Notes: generated by a model from the sequence alone, not told the origin. A stretch of 64,000 nt of DNA from Candidatus Humimicrobium oleiphilum (GCA_002304935.1 DBPS01000009.1:18283-82282); one strand, 5' to 3'. Positions 8,889 through 18,058 are shown, counted from the first letter of the stretch. Made by a program: numbers and translations.

Positions 8889-9596
8889 ATGAATAATAAA
8901 GCAAATGAAATAAATCTGCCGGGTGAAAAGCAGTATAAATATTTTGAAATAATACTCGGTCTTTTTGTAGCAGTACTGCTTATTTCAAATATTGCTTCTA
9001 CAAAAATAACACAGATATGGAAATTTACTTTTGACGGAGGAACTATTATATTTCCTCTTTCATACATATTCGGAGATATTTTAACGGAGGTATATGGTTA
9101 CAAAAAGGCGAGGAAGGCAATATGGATTGGTTTTTTCAGTGCTTTTCTTATGTCGCTTGTTTTATGGCTGGTAGGATTTCTCAAACCTGCTGAAGGCTGG
9201 AATCTGCAGACTGCCTACATTTCAATACTTGGACAGACTCCGAGGATAGTAGGCGCTTCCCTGGCCGCTTATTTTGCAGGTGAATTTACAAATTCAATAA
9301 TACTTGCAAAGTTAAAAATACTTACAAAAGGAAGATGGCTTTGGACAAGGACAATTACTTCAACCATAGCAGGACAGGCAGTAGATACAGCATTATTCTG
9401 TCTGATAGCATTTGCCGGACTTTATCCAGGCAGGCTTTTATTGTCCATAATAATTTCCAACTATATTTTTAAGGTAGGTCTTGAAATAATAATGACGCCT
9501 GCAACGTATAGAATAGTCCATTTTCTAAAAAGGAGGGAAGGTACTGACTACTATGATTATAAGACAGACTTTAATCCATTCAGAATAAGAGGGTAA
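8889..9596 (+). CDS. Queuosine precursor transporter, VUT/YhhQ family
   Basis: A 235-residue integral membrane protein of the VUT family (YhhQ in E. coli), which imports queuosine precursors such as preQ0 or preQ1 for tRNA modification. Family features visible are the first helix with LLISNIASTK, then FPLSYIFGDILTEVYGYKKARKAIW around residues 58-82, and the later AGEFTNSIILAKLK and GQAVDTALF segments. About six membrane helices are expected. The organism probably salvages rather than makes the precursor, although that cannot be settled from this window. No queuosine synthesis gene is adjacent. Confidence 0.88.
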   Translation: MNNKANEINLPGEKQYKYFEIILGLFVAVLLISNIASTKITQIWKFTFDGGTIIFPLSYIFGDILTEVYGYKKARKAIWIGFFSAFLMSLVLWLVGFLKPAEGWNLQTAYISILGQTPRIVGASLAAYFAGEFTNSIILAKLKILTKGRWLWTRTITSTIAGQAVDTALFCLIAFAGLYPGRLLLSIIISNYIFKVGLEIIMTPATYRIVHFLKRREGTDYYDYKTDFNPFRIRG

Positions 9597-9677
9597 GTAA
9601 AACAAAAAAGCACTAGTAAAATTAATCTGATTTATTTACCAGCGCCAGTTTGTTCTCAATTACTTTTATTACTCTGT

Positions 9678-9776
9678 TTATTTTGTAAGCATGCCTATTC
9701 CAAGAATAGCCAAAACTATAAAAACCAGCCAGTAGTTTAAAAAAATAAAAGATGTTATTTTCTTTACCTTTTCCAT
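9678..9776 (-). CDS. 32-residue single-pass membrane peptide
   Basis: A short open frame on the minus strand: ATG at complement 9774-9776, stop TAA at complement 9678-9680. It is preceded by a near-ideal AAGGAGG, eight bases before ATG. The product starts MEKVKKI, has an unbroken hydrophobic segment including FLNYWLVFIVLAILGIGML, and ends TK: a positive N-terminus and one membrane helix. The ribosome site is among the best in the window, which argues for translation. It lies downstream of the DUF1287 gene on the same strand. Function unknown. Confidence 0.6.
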   Translation of the reverse strand: MEKVKKITSFIFLNYWLVFIVLAILGIGMLTK

Positions 9777-9806
9777 CTGTTTCACCTCCTTAAAGTCATC
9801 TTTAAT

Positions 9807-9834
9807 TATAAATATGAATCGTTTCATATTTATA
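9807..9834. repeat. 12-bp inverted repeat upstream of the small membrane peptide
   Basis: Perfect arms of 12 bases at 9807-9818 (TATAAATATGAA) and 9823-9834 (TTCATATTTATA), with a four-base centre. It lies 36 bases after the end of the DUF1287 gene and 31 bases before the start of the small peptide gene on the same strand. There is no T-run on the exit side, so an operator or an RNA hairpin is more likely than a terminator. Confidence 0.55.
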
Positions 9835-9869
9835 TTATATATATTTGTTGATCTGTGTCAAATATTTTT

Positions 9870-10778
9870 TTACTGATTTAATTCCGGATAAGGGAATCTG
9901 TAGTGTCCGCTGACTTCCATTTCAGTAAGAGCATTGGTTTCAGTTATTTTGCCAAGGTCTTTTGTTATCATTATAATAAGAGGAATACCTTCAGGATTAT
10001 TATGGTTTGAAATCATGCCTGCAATATCTTTCCCGGGGTTTTCGGCATCAACTGTAAAATAAACGATATCCCCGGGCTGCCATTGAAGAATGCTGGCAGG
10101 GTCTGAAGCATCAAACTCAGTGGGAAGTTCCAGCGCATTACGCTGAAAGAACTTCTGCTGAAAATATACGACCCTGAAGTCTGTTTTTTTATCAGGATTC
10201 TTGCTGCCCTTGATATCCATAGGGTATGCATCTATATGTTTGCTCATATCATCATATACAAGCTCCATTAAATCATAACCGCAATCATTTAAGACAACTG
10301 AAATAACATCAGTAGATATCCAGTATTTATCATTCGGATATCCTGTATCTGCATAAAACTGATACTGGTACTCAATATCTTCTTCAAGAAGCTTCATTAA
10401 TCTTAATACTATTTTTTTCTGTTCTTCGCTTAGTTCAAATATGCCTGATTCATTTGCTGCTGAGGATTCCGTAGTGCCGGAAAATTCTTCAGTAGTAGCC
10501 AGAGCACTGCCCTCCTCTGACTCCGAACCGGTTATTTCATCCTCAGCCAGATTCTGATTTTTGAAATCAATCAATTCCGTTTCTTTTCCCTGGATATTTT
10601 CAGATAAAGGAAAATTAATAAAAGATTTAAACAGGTTCTGGGGGATTTCGATTTTTATTTCTTTATAGAAAGATTTCAGCATCCAGAACTGCAGGGCTGC
10701 CAGCGCAACAAAAAGCACTATTATAATATCATATCTTAATTTTCTTCTTCTTTGAGATTTTCTTATTCTGGTTTCCAT
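9870..10778 (-). CDS. Membrane-anchored DUF1287-like protein, probably catalytically degenerate
   Basis: A 302-residue protein: basic N-terminus (METRIRKSQRRRKLR), one membrane helix (about 17-36), a Ser/Thr/Glu-rich linker to about residue 120, then an extracytoplasmic domain resembling DUF1287. Matching stretches include STDVISVVL, YDDMSKHIDAYP, WQPGDIVYF and the terminal SGHYRFPYP. DUF1287 members normally carry a cysteine where this protein has Ser in STDV, and histidines in the HIG and HN segments; here those positions read IAG and IT. This suggests loss of enzymatic function, an inference from my memory of the family. It is divergent from the ior operon. Confidence 0.65.
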   Translation of the reverse strand: METRIRKSQRRRKLRYDIIIVLFVALAALQFWMLKSFYKEIKIEIPQNLFKSFINFPLSENIQGKETELIDFKNQNLAEDEITGSESEEGSALATTEEFSGTTESSAANESGIFELSEEQKKIVLRLMKLLEEDIEYQYQFYADTGYPNDKYWISTDVISVVLNDCGYDLMELVYDDMSKHIDAYPMDIKGSKNPDKKTDFRVVYFQQKFFQRNALELPTEFDASDPASILQWQPGDIVYFTVDAENPGKDIAGMISNHNNPEGIPLIIMITKDLGKITETNALTEMEVSGHYRFPYPELNQ

Positions 10779-10827
10779 GGACTTATATATTAGCTTAAAA
10801 ATTCAATTAAATAAAGCAGGCTTTGCT

Positions 10828-10856
10828 TTGACTTTTAAAAACAATATTGTTATATA
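10828..10856 (+). promoter_or_regulatory. Promoter of the ior operon with a palindrome in the spacer
   Basis: TTGACT at 10828-10833 and TATATA at 10851-10856 are separated by exactly 17 bases. A perfect 12-bp palindrome AACAATATTGTT (10840-10851) fills the end of the spacer and touches the -10 element, a placement typical of a repressor operator. The next gene start is about 75 bases downstream. Confidence 0.55.
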
Positions 10857-10930
10857 TAAAGTTTATTATTTTTTTAAAAAATTGTTAAAATTACTTATTA
10901 AAATTTTTACTGCATCCAGGGGATTTGATA

Positions 10931-12814
10931 TTGGAAAAAGATGTTGTAATACTTACAGGAAATGAAGCCATAGCATTAGGTGCCCATGAAGCAGGCGTCG
11001 GATTTGCGAGCGCTTATCCAGGGACTCCTTCCACTGAAATACTGGAAAATATTGCCAGATCAGGAAATATTTATTGCCAGTGGTCCACTAATGAAAAAGT
11101 TGCTTTGGAAGTTGCATCAGGTGCCAGCCTGGCAGGCAGAAGAGCTATTGTCGCAATGAAACATGTCGGGCTTAATGTTGCTTCTGATCCTTTTATGACT
11201 CTTGCGTATACCGGCGTCAACGGAGGCCTGGTAATAATATCTGCAGATGATCCAGGCATGCACAGCTCCCAGAATGAGCAGGATAACAGGTATTATGCAA
11301 AAATGGCAAAGGTGCCTCTTCTTGAGCCTTCAGATAGTCAGGAGTGTAAAGATTTTATTGTTAAAGCATTTGAAATAAGCGAGGAATATGATACGCCGGT
11401 CCTGCTAAGGACTACGACAAGAATATCCCATTCAGGTTCAGTCGTAAAAAAAAGTAAAGCAAGAAATCAGGAGACGGCCAGGACATATTCAAAAGATTCC
11501 ATGAAGTATGTCATGATTCCTGCATTTGCCAGGAACAGGCATAAGATCCTTCTTGAAAAATTTGAAAAACTTAAGGAATTTTCCGATAAAACAGATATTA
11601 ATAAAATTGTAAATTTAAAAGATAAAAAATCTTTCTGCAAGATAGGCATAATTTCAAGCGGAGCCTGTTTCCAGTATGCATCTGAGGCATTTAAAGACTA
11701 TCCCATATTAAAATTAGGAATGACAAACCCTCTTCCTTTTGGTCTGATAGAAGATTTTGTATCTGACAAATCATTGATTATAGTTGTTGAAGAACTTGAA
11801 CCATTCCTTGAGGAACAGATAAGAGCTTCTTTCTTAAATTGTAAAGTAATAGGAAAAAGTTTTTTACCCGGATATGGAGAGCTCAATGTTGAAATACTTA
11901 AGAGCCTGAATAAATTTATTGCCAGCGAAAATATCCTGGAATTTATTCATGAACATACATTAAAAGATTTGGAAAACAAGATAAAAAAGTTTAAAGAAAA
12001 AAATTCCTATATATCTGGAAATAAAGAAAAAAATGATATTAAAGATTCAGTAAAAAAAACAATTCCTCCAAGACCGCCTGTTCTCTGTGCGGGATGTACC
12101 CACAGGCCTGTTTTTCATATTTTAAAAAAACTGAAGGTAATGGTGATGGGAGATATCGGATGCTATACTCTTTCAGTTCTGCCTCCACTTGACAGCCTTG
12201 ACAGCTGTCTTTGTATGGGAGCTGGTGTGGGTCAGGCACTCGGGATTGAAAAAGCAAATGATAATTATAAAAATAAAGTTGTTTCAGTAATCGGAGATTC
12301 TACTTTTTTCCATTCGGGGATTACTTCTCTTATTGATAATGTGTTTAACAGGGGGACCGGCCTTGTAATAATACTTGATAACAGAGTTACTGCCATGACC
12401 GGGCATCAGACAAATCCCGGAATAGGAAGTACTCTTATGGGTGAAGATACCCACATGATTCTTCCTGAAGAAATAGTAAAAGCTGTAGGGGTAAAAAATA
12501 TACGGATTGTAGACCCATATGATGTCGATCTGCTGGAAAGAACAATAAAAGAAGAATTGAACAGGAAAGAACTTTCGGTCATTATCTGCCGTCAGGAATG
12601 TGCTCTTATAAACCAGAAACAAATACTAAGGGAATTCTATATAGACGAATCAGTATGTAAAAAATGCGGAATGTGCATTAGGATCGGATGTCCGGCAATT
12701 GGATATGAAAACGATAAATATTTTATCAATCAGGCAATCTGTACCAGCTGTGGTGTCTGCTCACAGATATGTCCGTGGGATTCAATTAAAGCAAATGAAG
12801 AGAATAACTTATAA
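10931..12814 (+). CDS. iorA: Indolepyruvate:ferredoxin oxidoreductase, alpha subunit
   Basis: Oxidatively decarboxylates aryl-pyruvates (indolepyruvate, phenylpyruvate) to aryl-acetyl-CoA, reducing ferredoxin. The subunit (about 627 residues) has the N-terminal pyruvate-oxidoreductase-like domain (GNEAIALGAHEAG; YPGTPSTEI), a central domain, then the TPP-binding domain with CAGCTHRP near residue 387, GDIGCYTL, GDSTFFHSG near 455 and DNRVTAMTGHQ. Two C-terminal 4Fe-4S ferredoxin motifs follow: CKKCGMCIRIGCP near 576 and CTSCGVCSQICP near 604. TTG at 10931 is preferred over TTG at 10925 because AGGGGA at 10918-10923 is then correctly spaced. Confidence 0.95.
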   Translation: MEKDVVILTGNEAIALGAHEAGVGFASAYPGTPSTEILENIARSGNIYCQWSTNEKVALEVASGASLAGRRAIVAMKHVGLNVASDPFMTLAYTGVNGGLVIISADDPGMHSSQNEQDNRYYAKMAKVPLLEPSDSQECKDFIVKAFEISEEYDTPVLLRTTTRISHSGSVVKKSKARNQETARTYSKDSMKYVMIPAFARNRHKILLEKFEKLKEFSDKTDINKIVNLKDKKSFCKIGIISSGACFQYASEAFKDYPILKLGMTNPLPFGLIEDFVSDKSLIIVVEELEPFLEEQIRASFLNCKVIGKSFLPGYGELNVEILKSLNKFIASENILEFIHEHTLKDLENKIKKFKEKNSYISGNKEKNDIKDSVKKTIPPRPPVLCAGCTHRPVFHILKKLKVMVMGDIGCYTLSVLPPLDSLDSCLCMGAGVGQALGIEKANDNYKNKVVSVIGDSTFFHSGITSLIDNVFNRGTGLVIILDNRVTAMTGHQTNPGIGSTLMGEDTHMILPEEIVKAVGVKNIRIVDPYDVDLLERTIKEELNRKELSVIICRQECALINQKQILREFYIDESVCKKCGMCIRIGCPAIGYENDKYFINQAICTSCGVCSQICPWDSIKANEENNL

Positions 12815-13439
12815 TAGTCCGGATAAATATAAAGCAGTATCTGATGCTATTTTAAAAGAAACGGGAACAATTTCTGTTCTTTTTGCCGGTGTCGGAGGAC
12901 AGGGGATACTTCTGGCTACAGGCATAATGGCAAGGGCGTGTCTTTTTGAAGGTTTTGATGTAAAAGTCTCTGAAGTTCACGGGATGGCCCAGCGAGGAGG
13001 AAGTGTCGTAGGGAGTATAAGGTTTGGGGAAAAAGTGTTTTCTCCTACAATTGATTTTGCAGATTTTATTATTGCGCTTGAGGAATCAGAGCCATTAAGA
13101 TATGTTGATAATCTTAAAAAGGACAGTGTGCTCATCTATAATACCTACAGGATTTACCCAACGACTGTTTATGGCGGAAGCTGTAATTATCCTGGCAATA
13201 TAAGAGAGATGCTTTTAAAATTTACATCAGATGTTTTTCCGGTAGATGCATATAAAATTGCAAGGCAGCAGGGAAAAAGCAAAGCTATGAATGTAGTTTT
13301 GCTGGGCTTTTTCTCTAATTTTCTTCCCATCAGCACTGACAGCTGGGAAAATGCAATAAAAGATATTGTTTCACCGACAATTCTTGAAATAAATTTAAAT
13401 GCTTTTAAAGCAGGCAGGAATCTTATTAATAATTTTTAG
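12795..13439 (+). CDS. iorB: Indolepyruvate:ferredoxin oxidoreductase, beta subunit
   Basis: Partner of IorA carrying the gamma-type domain of 2-oxoacid oxidoreductases. It shows VLFAGVGGQGILLATGIMA near residue 28 and SEVHGMAQRGGSVVGSIRFG near 62, both diagnostic. The open frame extends upstream to 12699 inside iorA, but ATG at 12795 gives a 214-residue protein of near-normal length and overlaps the end of iorA by 20 bases, indicating translational coupling. A beta subunit lacking Fe-S cysteines is normal, since the clusters sit in the alpha subunit. Confidence 0.93.
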   Translation: MKRITYNSPDKYKAVSDAILKETGTISVLFAGVGGQGILLATGIMARACLFEGFDVKVSEVHGMAQRGGSVVGSIRFGEKVFSPTIDFADFIIALEESEPLRYVDNLKKDSVLIYNTYRIYPTTVYGGSCNYPGNIREMLLKFTSDVFPVDAYKIARQQGKSKAMNVVLLGFFSNFLPISTDSWENAIKDIVSPTILEINLNAFKAGRNLINNF

Positions 13440-13449
13440 GAGGTATAAA

Positions 13450-13848
13450 ATGCCGATAAAACAACTAACTGTGTTTCTGGAGAACAAACTTGGAAGACTT
13501 GCTGAGGTTACAAGGATTTTAAAAAAAGAAAATGTCAATCTTCAGGGTTTTTCAACTACAGAAGCAAGAGATTACGGTATTTTAAGACTAGTAGTATCAG
13601 ATGTTGAAAAGTCGAGGGCAGCTTTGAAAAAAGCAGGCTTTACAACTCATGTTGCTGACGCAATATGCATAAGGGTTGAAGACAGACCGGGTGAACTGCT
13701 GAATGTTCTTGATACTCTTTCAGATGCTAAAATAAATATAGATTATATTTATGTTATTGCTGGAACGAGAGTAGTATTAAGTGTCCCGGAACTTGACAGA
13801 GCTGAAAAACTTCTGATTGAAAAGGGCTTCTTTATCTGCAGAGATTAA
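13450..13848 (+). CDS. Tandem ACT-domain protein
   Basis: A 132-residue protein with two ACT domains: IKQLTVFLENKLGRLAEVTRIL at the start and ICIRVEDRPGELLNVLDTL from about residue 72. ACT domains bind amino acids and regulate metabolism. Stand-alone ACT pairs like this are repeatedly found next to iorAB and paaK, so it probably senses aromatic amino acids, although that role is inferred. ATG at 13450 is chosen over the upstream open frame because AGGAGGT, overlapping the iorB stop, lies seven bases before it. Confidence 0.85.
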   Translation: MPIKQLTVFLENKLGRLAEVTRILKKENVNLQGFSTTEARDYGILRLVVSDVEKSRAALKKAGFTTHVADAICIRVEDRPGELLNVLDTLSDAKINIDYIYVIAGTRVVLSVPELDRAEKLLIEKGFFICRD

Positions 13849-13929
13849 GAAAGTAATCTATAAAATATTCTGCAGGCAGAGATTTATGACAGAATAGCTG
13901 TTTTGATTAAATATTAGTAAGGAAATGAA

Positions 13930-15246
13930 ATGGCTTTGGAATTTTTAAATGAAAGCATTGAAACGGCAGACAGAAAAATCATTGAAGATATACAGACAGA
14001 AAGACTTAGAAACACCTTAGTAAATGTTTATGAAAATGTATTGTTCTACAAGAAAAGGCTGGATGACTGCGGTGTTGATCCTTATAATTTCAAGGATATT
14101 GGCGAACTGCAGAAAATACCCTTTACAACCAAAGAAGATCTCAGGCTGAATTATCCTTTTCATATGCTTGCACGTCCTTTTGGGGAAATTGTAAGAATAC
14201 ACTCGTCTTCGGGAACTACAGGAAATCCTACAGTGGTGGCTTATACTGGCAGAGATATTGAAATGTGGGGAAGCGTAATTGCCAGACAGCTTTTTTCTTT
14301 AAACCTGAGAAGGGGAGATATTTTTCAAAACAGTTATGGGTACGGACTGTTTACAGGCGGTCTGGGTCTTCATTATGGGATAGAGAAGCTTGGCGGAGTT
14401 GCTATTCCTGTATCAGGGGGAAATACAGAAAGACAGATTAAAATAATGCAGGATTTCTTATCTGATGTACTTTGCTGTACTCCTTCCTATGCTTTGCATA
14501 TTGCGGAAGTCGGAAAAGAGCTTGGAGTTGATTTTTCAGGACTTTCCTTAAAAGCCGGTATCTTCGGAGCTGAGCCCTGGACAAACCAGATTAGAAAGGA
14601 AATTGAAAAGAGGCTAAAAATCAGCGCTTATGATATTTACGGTTTGAGTGAGGTGATAGGGCCGGGAGTTTCCTGTGAGTGTTATTGCAAAAAAGGGCTG
14701 CATGTAGCAGAAGATAATTTTATTGTTGAAACCATTGATCCCAAAACAGGTAAAAATGTGCCCGGTTCAGAGACAGGTGAGCTTGTTTTTACGACAATCA
14801 CAAAGGAAGGCATGCCTGTTATCAGATACCGGACAAAAGACCTGTCAAATCTTGTCTATGATAAATGTGAATGTGGAAGGACCCATGTAAGAATGGCAAA
14901 ACCAATAGGCAGGTCTGATGACATGCTGATAATAAGGGGGGTAAATGTGTTTCCTTCCCAGATCGAGGAAGTGCTGATGAATGTAAAAGAAATAGAGCCT
15001 CATTATCTTATAGTTGTTGAAAAAAGAAATTTCCTTGATTTTATCGAAGTATGGGTAGAGGTATCTGAAAATATTTTTTCAGAAAAAATGAATGCTCTTG
15101 AAATTTTTGAATCATCAATAGAGCACAAGCTTTATTCAGCTATAGGCATAAATATTGATGTAAAACTTAAAGAGCCAAAAACCATAAAAAGAAGCGAAGG
15201 TAAAGCCAGAAGGGTCGTTGATATGAGAAAAGGTGAAAAACCTTAA
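13930..15246 (+). CDS. paaK: Phenylacetate-CoA ligase
   Basis: Adenylate-forming enzyme linking phenylacetate (or another aryl-acetate) with CoA and ATP. The 438-residue protein matches family length and shows the phosphate loop SSSGTTGNPT near residue 92, GIFGAEPWT near 212, YDIYGLSEVIGPGVS near 235, and the hinge and C-terminal region GRSDDMLIIRGVNVFPSQIE near 330. Beside iorAB it would probably run in reverse in a fermenter, turning aryl-acetyl-CoA into aryl-acetate plus ATP. It starts with ATG after AAGGAAATGAA, 81 bases after the ACT gene. Confidence 0.93.
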   Translation: MALEFLNESIETADRKIIEDIQTERLRNTLVNVYENVLFYKKRLDDCGVDPYNFKDIGELQKIPFTTKEDLRLNYPFHMLARPFGEIVRIHSSSGTTGNPTVVAYTGRDIEMWGSVIARQLFSLNLRRGDIFQNSYGYGLFTGGLGLHYGIEKLGGVAIPVSGGNTERQIKIMQDFLSDVLCCTPSYALHIAEVGKELGVDFSGLSLKAGIFGAEPWTNQIRKEIEKRLKISAYDIYGLSEVIGPGVSCECYCKKGLHVAEDNFIVETIDPKTGKNVPGSETGELVFTTITKEGMPVIRYRTKDLSNLVYDKCECGRTHVRMAKPIGRSDDMLIIRGVNVFPSQIEEVLMNVKEIEPHYLIVVEKRNFLDFIEVWVEVSENIFSEKMNALEIFESSIEHKLYSAIGINIDVKLKEPKTIKRSEGKARRVVDMRKGEKP

Positions 15247-15320
15247 TAATATCAAAGAGCAATCAAATCAAATGAAAGAAAAGTAAAAAAGCTAAAATTA
15301 AGAGGAAACCAAAATATAGT

Positions 15321-16214
15321 TTGGAAAATCAAGACATAATAATCTCTGAAATCAATAAAATAATATCTGAAGAAATAAAGTTTCTTAATAGATATTATGA
15401 TTATGATCTGAAAAGATTTTTCTGTACGGAATTATTTTATGGCTCAGCTTTTCTTTCTTTTTTTAATATTAAAGATATCCGGGATTTCGATACTGGCAGG
15501 AATTACAGAATCAACAATCATCTTTATGGCAAAGCAAACTTTTCATTTTTTGATACTGGCAAGATTATTGATCTTATTACCGGTATCGAGCTTCTTGCAA
15601 TTGGCCTGAACATACATTCATCCCATGAAAACATACTGAGAAAGGTTTTTGGTAAATCAGAAAATCCGGAGAAGATAATTGAAAAGAATTATACTATTGA
15701 GCTTTTATTCGGTGATATTTTTTATTCAAGGGCAATCTCATATCTTATAAATTTTGATGATTTTGTCATATTTGATAATATATTAAAGTCATTGCTATCG
15801 GTTCACCACTCCAGAATAATCATCCACCAGATGATAAAAGATGTTGTTAATGGCATTAAAAATATTTACTGGTTTTTCAATGAAGGTCTGACTGAAATAA
15901 AAATGTTAAATGCATTATTAAAAGAAATGTTTTTCACAGGGATAGGGGTATCAAATCTTGACGTCTCAGGAGAAAAAACCAAGGAATTTCTTGGAGTTAT
16001 AGATAAAATAGTTTTATTAAAGACATATAATGATTTGGATGATTATACCAGGCAGGCATTATCTGAATCATCGGAAGCGATTCTATATAATCCCGCCGAT
16101 GATTTTTACGCCAGGTCTGAAGACTTGAAAAAGAGTCTGGAAATAGAAATAAATAAACTTGAGCCTGAATGGATTAAAGACAATTTTTTAAAACTATCCT
16201 TTAAGTTTGTTTAG
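15321..16214 (+). CDS. HepS-like protein (prenyl diphosphate synthase component I)
   Basis: A 297-residue helical protein. I recognise only a weak resemblance to component I of heterodimeric heptaprenyl diphosphate synthases: the stretch ELLFGDIFYSRAISYL near residue 130 resembles the LAGDYFSGLYYSLL region of Bacillus HepS, followed by similar helices. It lacks the DDxxD motifs, as expected for the non-catalytic partner. The catalytic-type subunit gene lies two genes downstream, supporting the idea. The start is TTG at 15321 after AGAGGAAA, with rather long spacing. If not HepS-like, it remains unassigned. Confidence 0.5.
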   Translation: MENQDIIISEINKIISEEIKFLNRYYDYDLKRFFCTELFYGSAFLSFFNIKDIRDFDTGRNYRINNHLYGKANFSFFDTGKIIDLITGIELLAIGLNIHSSHENILRKVFGKSENPEKIIEKNYTIELLFGDIFYSRAISYLINFDDFVIFDNILKSLLSVHHSRIIIHQMIKDVVNGIKNIYWFFNEGLTEIKMLNALLKEMFFTGIGVSNLDVSGEKTKEFLGVIDKIVLLKTYNDLDDYTRQALSESSEAILYNPADDFYARSEDLKKSLEIEINKLEPEWIKDNFLKLSFKFV

Positions 16215-16286
16215 AAGTTTATATGATTTTTATAAATTAACTGACAAATCAGGGTCAATTACTATAAGATTAGAAGGCAAAAGATA

Positions 16287-18011
16287 ATGATTAAAACAGA
16301 TCTGACATTGTTACACGCACCAAGCGTATATGATTTCAGGAAAAAGAATATTTTTTATGGTCCTATGAGCGATCTTGTTCCTTCATCCCCTATATTTGAA
16401 ATGTATCCGATAGGATTTCTGACTATGTCGAACTATCTTGAGAAAAGAGGAATAAGCGTAAGGATAATAAATCTCGCTTACCTTATGATGTCTGATAAAA
16501 ATTTTGATGCAGAAAAATTTATAGGTAAAATAAAAACAAAAACTTTCGGTATAGATATGCACTGGCTTCCACACTGCCAGGGCTCTAATGAGGTCGCAAA
16601 GATAATAAAGCAGTATCATCCTGATACCCCTGTTATTTTTGGAGGATTTTCATCTTCTTATTTTTATAAAGAACTCATAAGTTTTCCCCATGTCGACTTT
16701 ATCCTGAGAGGAGACTCAGCTGAAGAACCTCTGTATCAGCTTATGAGTGTAATTAAAAATAATAAAGGTGATCTTTCGCTTTTAAAACAAATACCCAATC
16801 TTGTCTGGAAAGAGAAAAACGAAATCCATGAAAATCCGATAAGCTGTATATCAGAAGATCTTGATGAAGTTGATTTTGATTACAGAATAATGTTTAAACA
16901 GGTATTAAAATATAGAAGCCTTAAATCTGTAGTTCCTTTCAATGGATGGATGGATTATCCGGTCACAACAATACCCGTCATCAGGGGATGCAACAAGAAC
17001 TGTTCAGGTTGCGGAGGTTCAAAAGCAGCATTTGAACTTTTCGGGAAAAGGACCAGACCTGCGTTCAGGCAGCCTGAAAAACTTATTGATGAAATACTTT
17101 TAACTCAGAGATATATTGATGCTCCTGTTTTTATACTTGGAGATATAACACAGGGAGGAAAAGAATATCTTGAAGAATTCTTTAAAAATTCAAAAAGATT
17201 AAATAAAGATATGCAGATATTCTTTGAATTTTTTGAGCCACCGGACGAATGGTTTTACGACAGAGTCGCAGAAAATTTTAATTATTTCTGTTTTGAAATC
17301 TCGCCTGATTCTCACGATGAGAATATAAGACAGAAAATGGGAAAGCAGTTTACAAACAGCCGTCTTGTCTCAGGAATTAAATATGCGCTTAAAAAAGGAG
17401 CCCGGAGATACGATCTTTATTTCATGACCGGGTTACCGGGACAGACAAAAAGATCAATCATGCAGACTGTAGATTTTTGCAGGGAGCTTTATGAAACGCT
17501 TGAATGGGACAAAAGATTTATGCCGTTTGTTTCTCCCATGGCTCCTTTTATTGATCCCGGAAGCAGGGCATTTGAAAATCCTGATGAATTCGGTTATGTG
17601 ATTACCAAAAAAACCCTTGCGGAGCATATTGAAGCCATAACAATGCCTTCCTGGAAATATATACTTAATTATGAGAGCAAATCCTTAACAAGAGATGAAA
17701 TGGTAGAAGCTACATACAATTGCGCAATCGGCCTCAATGCTCTGAAAGGCAGGGCAGGGAGCATAAGCAGAAAAGTAATGGAAGAAAATGAAGAGAGAAT
17801 AATATCTGCCAGAAAAATAATGTCTGAAATAGACAGGATCGTGTCTGATAAAAAAGATCTCTATGAAAGCAGGAGTTTTGAAAGCTTAAAAGACAAAGCA
17901 ATGGAATACAGTCTCTCTACAGTATGCGACAAGAAGGAGCTGGAATTTCCTTTTACAAAGAAGAATTTTAAATGGTGTTCAATAATAAGAACAGTTCTTT
18001 TCAATAGGTGA
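16287..18011 (+). CDS. B12-binding-domain radical SAM protein, Ta0216-like
   Basis: A 574-residue enzyme with an N-terminal cobalamin-binding-like domain (about 1-150; includes VIFGGFSSSYF) and a radical SAM core whose cluster motif CNKNCSGC (C-X3-C-X2-C) lies near residue 235, followed by GGSKAAFELFGKRTR. This GG-containing variant recalls the Ta0216 family, known from archaea and some anaerobic bacteria, whose substrate is unknown. It sits between a HepS-like gene and a polyprenyl synthase gene, so a prenyl lipid or quinone substrate is conceivable. The spacings of 72 and 47 bases allow one operon. Confidence 0.8.
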   Translation: MIKTDLTLLHAPSVYDFRKKNIFYGPMSDLVPSSPIFEMYPIGFLTMSNYLEKRGISVRIINLAYLMMSDKNFDAEKFIGKIKTKTFGIDMHWLPHCQGSNEVAKIIKQYHPDTPVIFGGFSSSYFYKELISFPHVDFILRGDSAEEPLYQLMSVIKNNKGDLSLLKQIPNLVWKEKNEIHENPISCISEDLDEVDFDYRIMFKQVLKYRSLKSVVPFNGWMDYPVTTIPVIRGCNKNCSGCGGSKAAFELFGKRTRPAFRQPEKLIDEILLTQRYIDAPVFILGDITQGGKEYLEEFFKNSKRLNKDMQIFFEFFEPPDEWFYDRVAENFNYFCFEISPDSHDENIRQKMGKQFTNSRLVSGIKYALKKGARRYDLYFMTGLPGQTKRSIMQTVDFCRELYETLEWDKRFMPFVSPMAPFIDPGSRAFENPDEFGYVITKKTLAEHIEAITMPSWKYILNYESKSLTRDEMVEATYNCAIGLNALKGRAGSISRKVMEENEERIISARKIMSEIDRIVSDKKDLYESRSFESLKDKAMEYSLSTVCDKKELEFPFTKKNFKWCSIIRTVLFNR

Positions 18012-18058
18012 TTTGCAGACTGGTTTGAAAATTATATTATTTTATTAATTTATTGATT

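Noticed and set aside
10777..10965. 62-codon plus-strand open frame across the ior promoter
   Set aside because: It overlaps the promoter and the iorA start, lacks a ribosome site and has low-complexity AT-rich composition.
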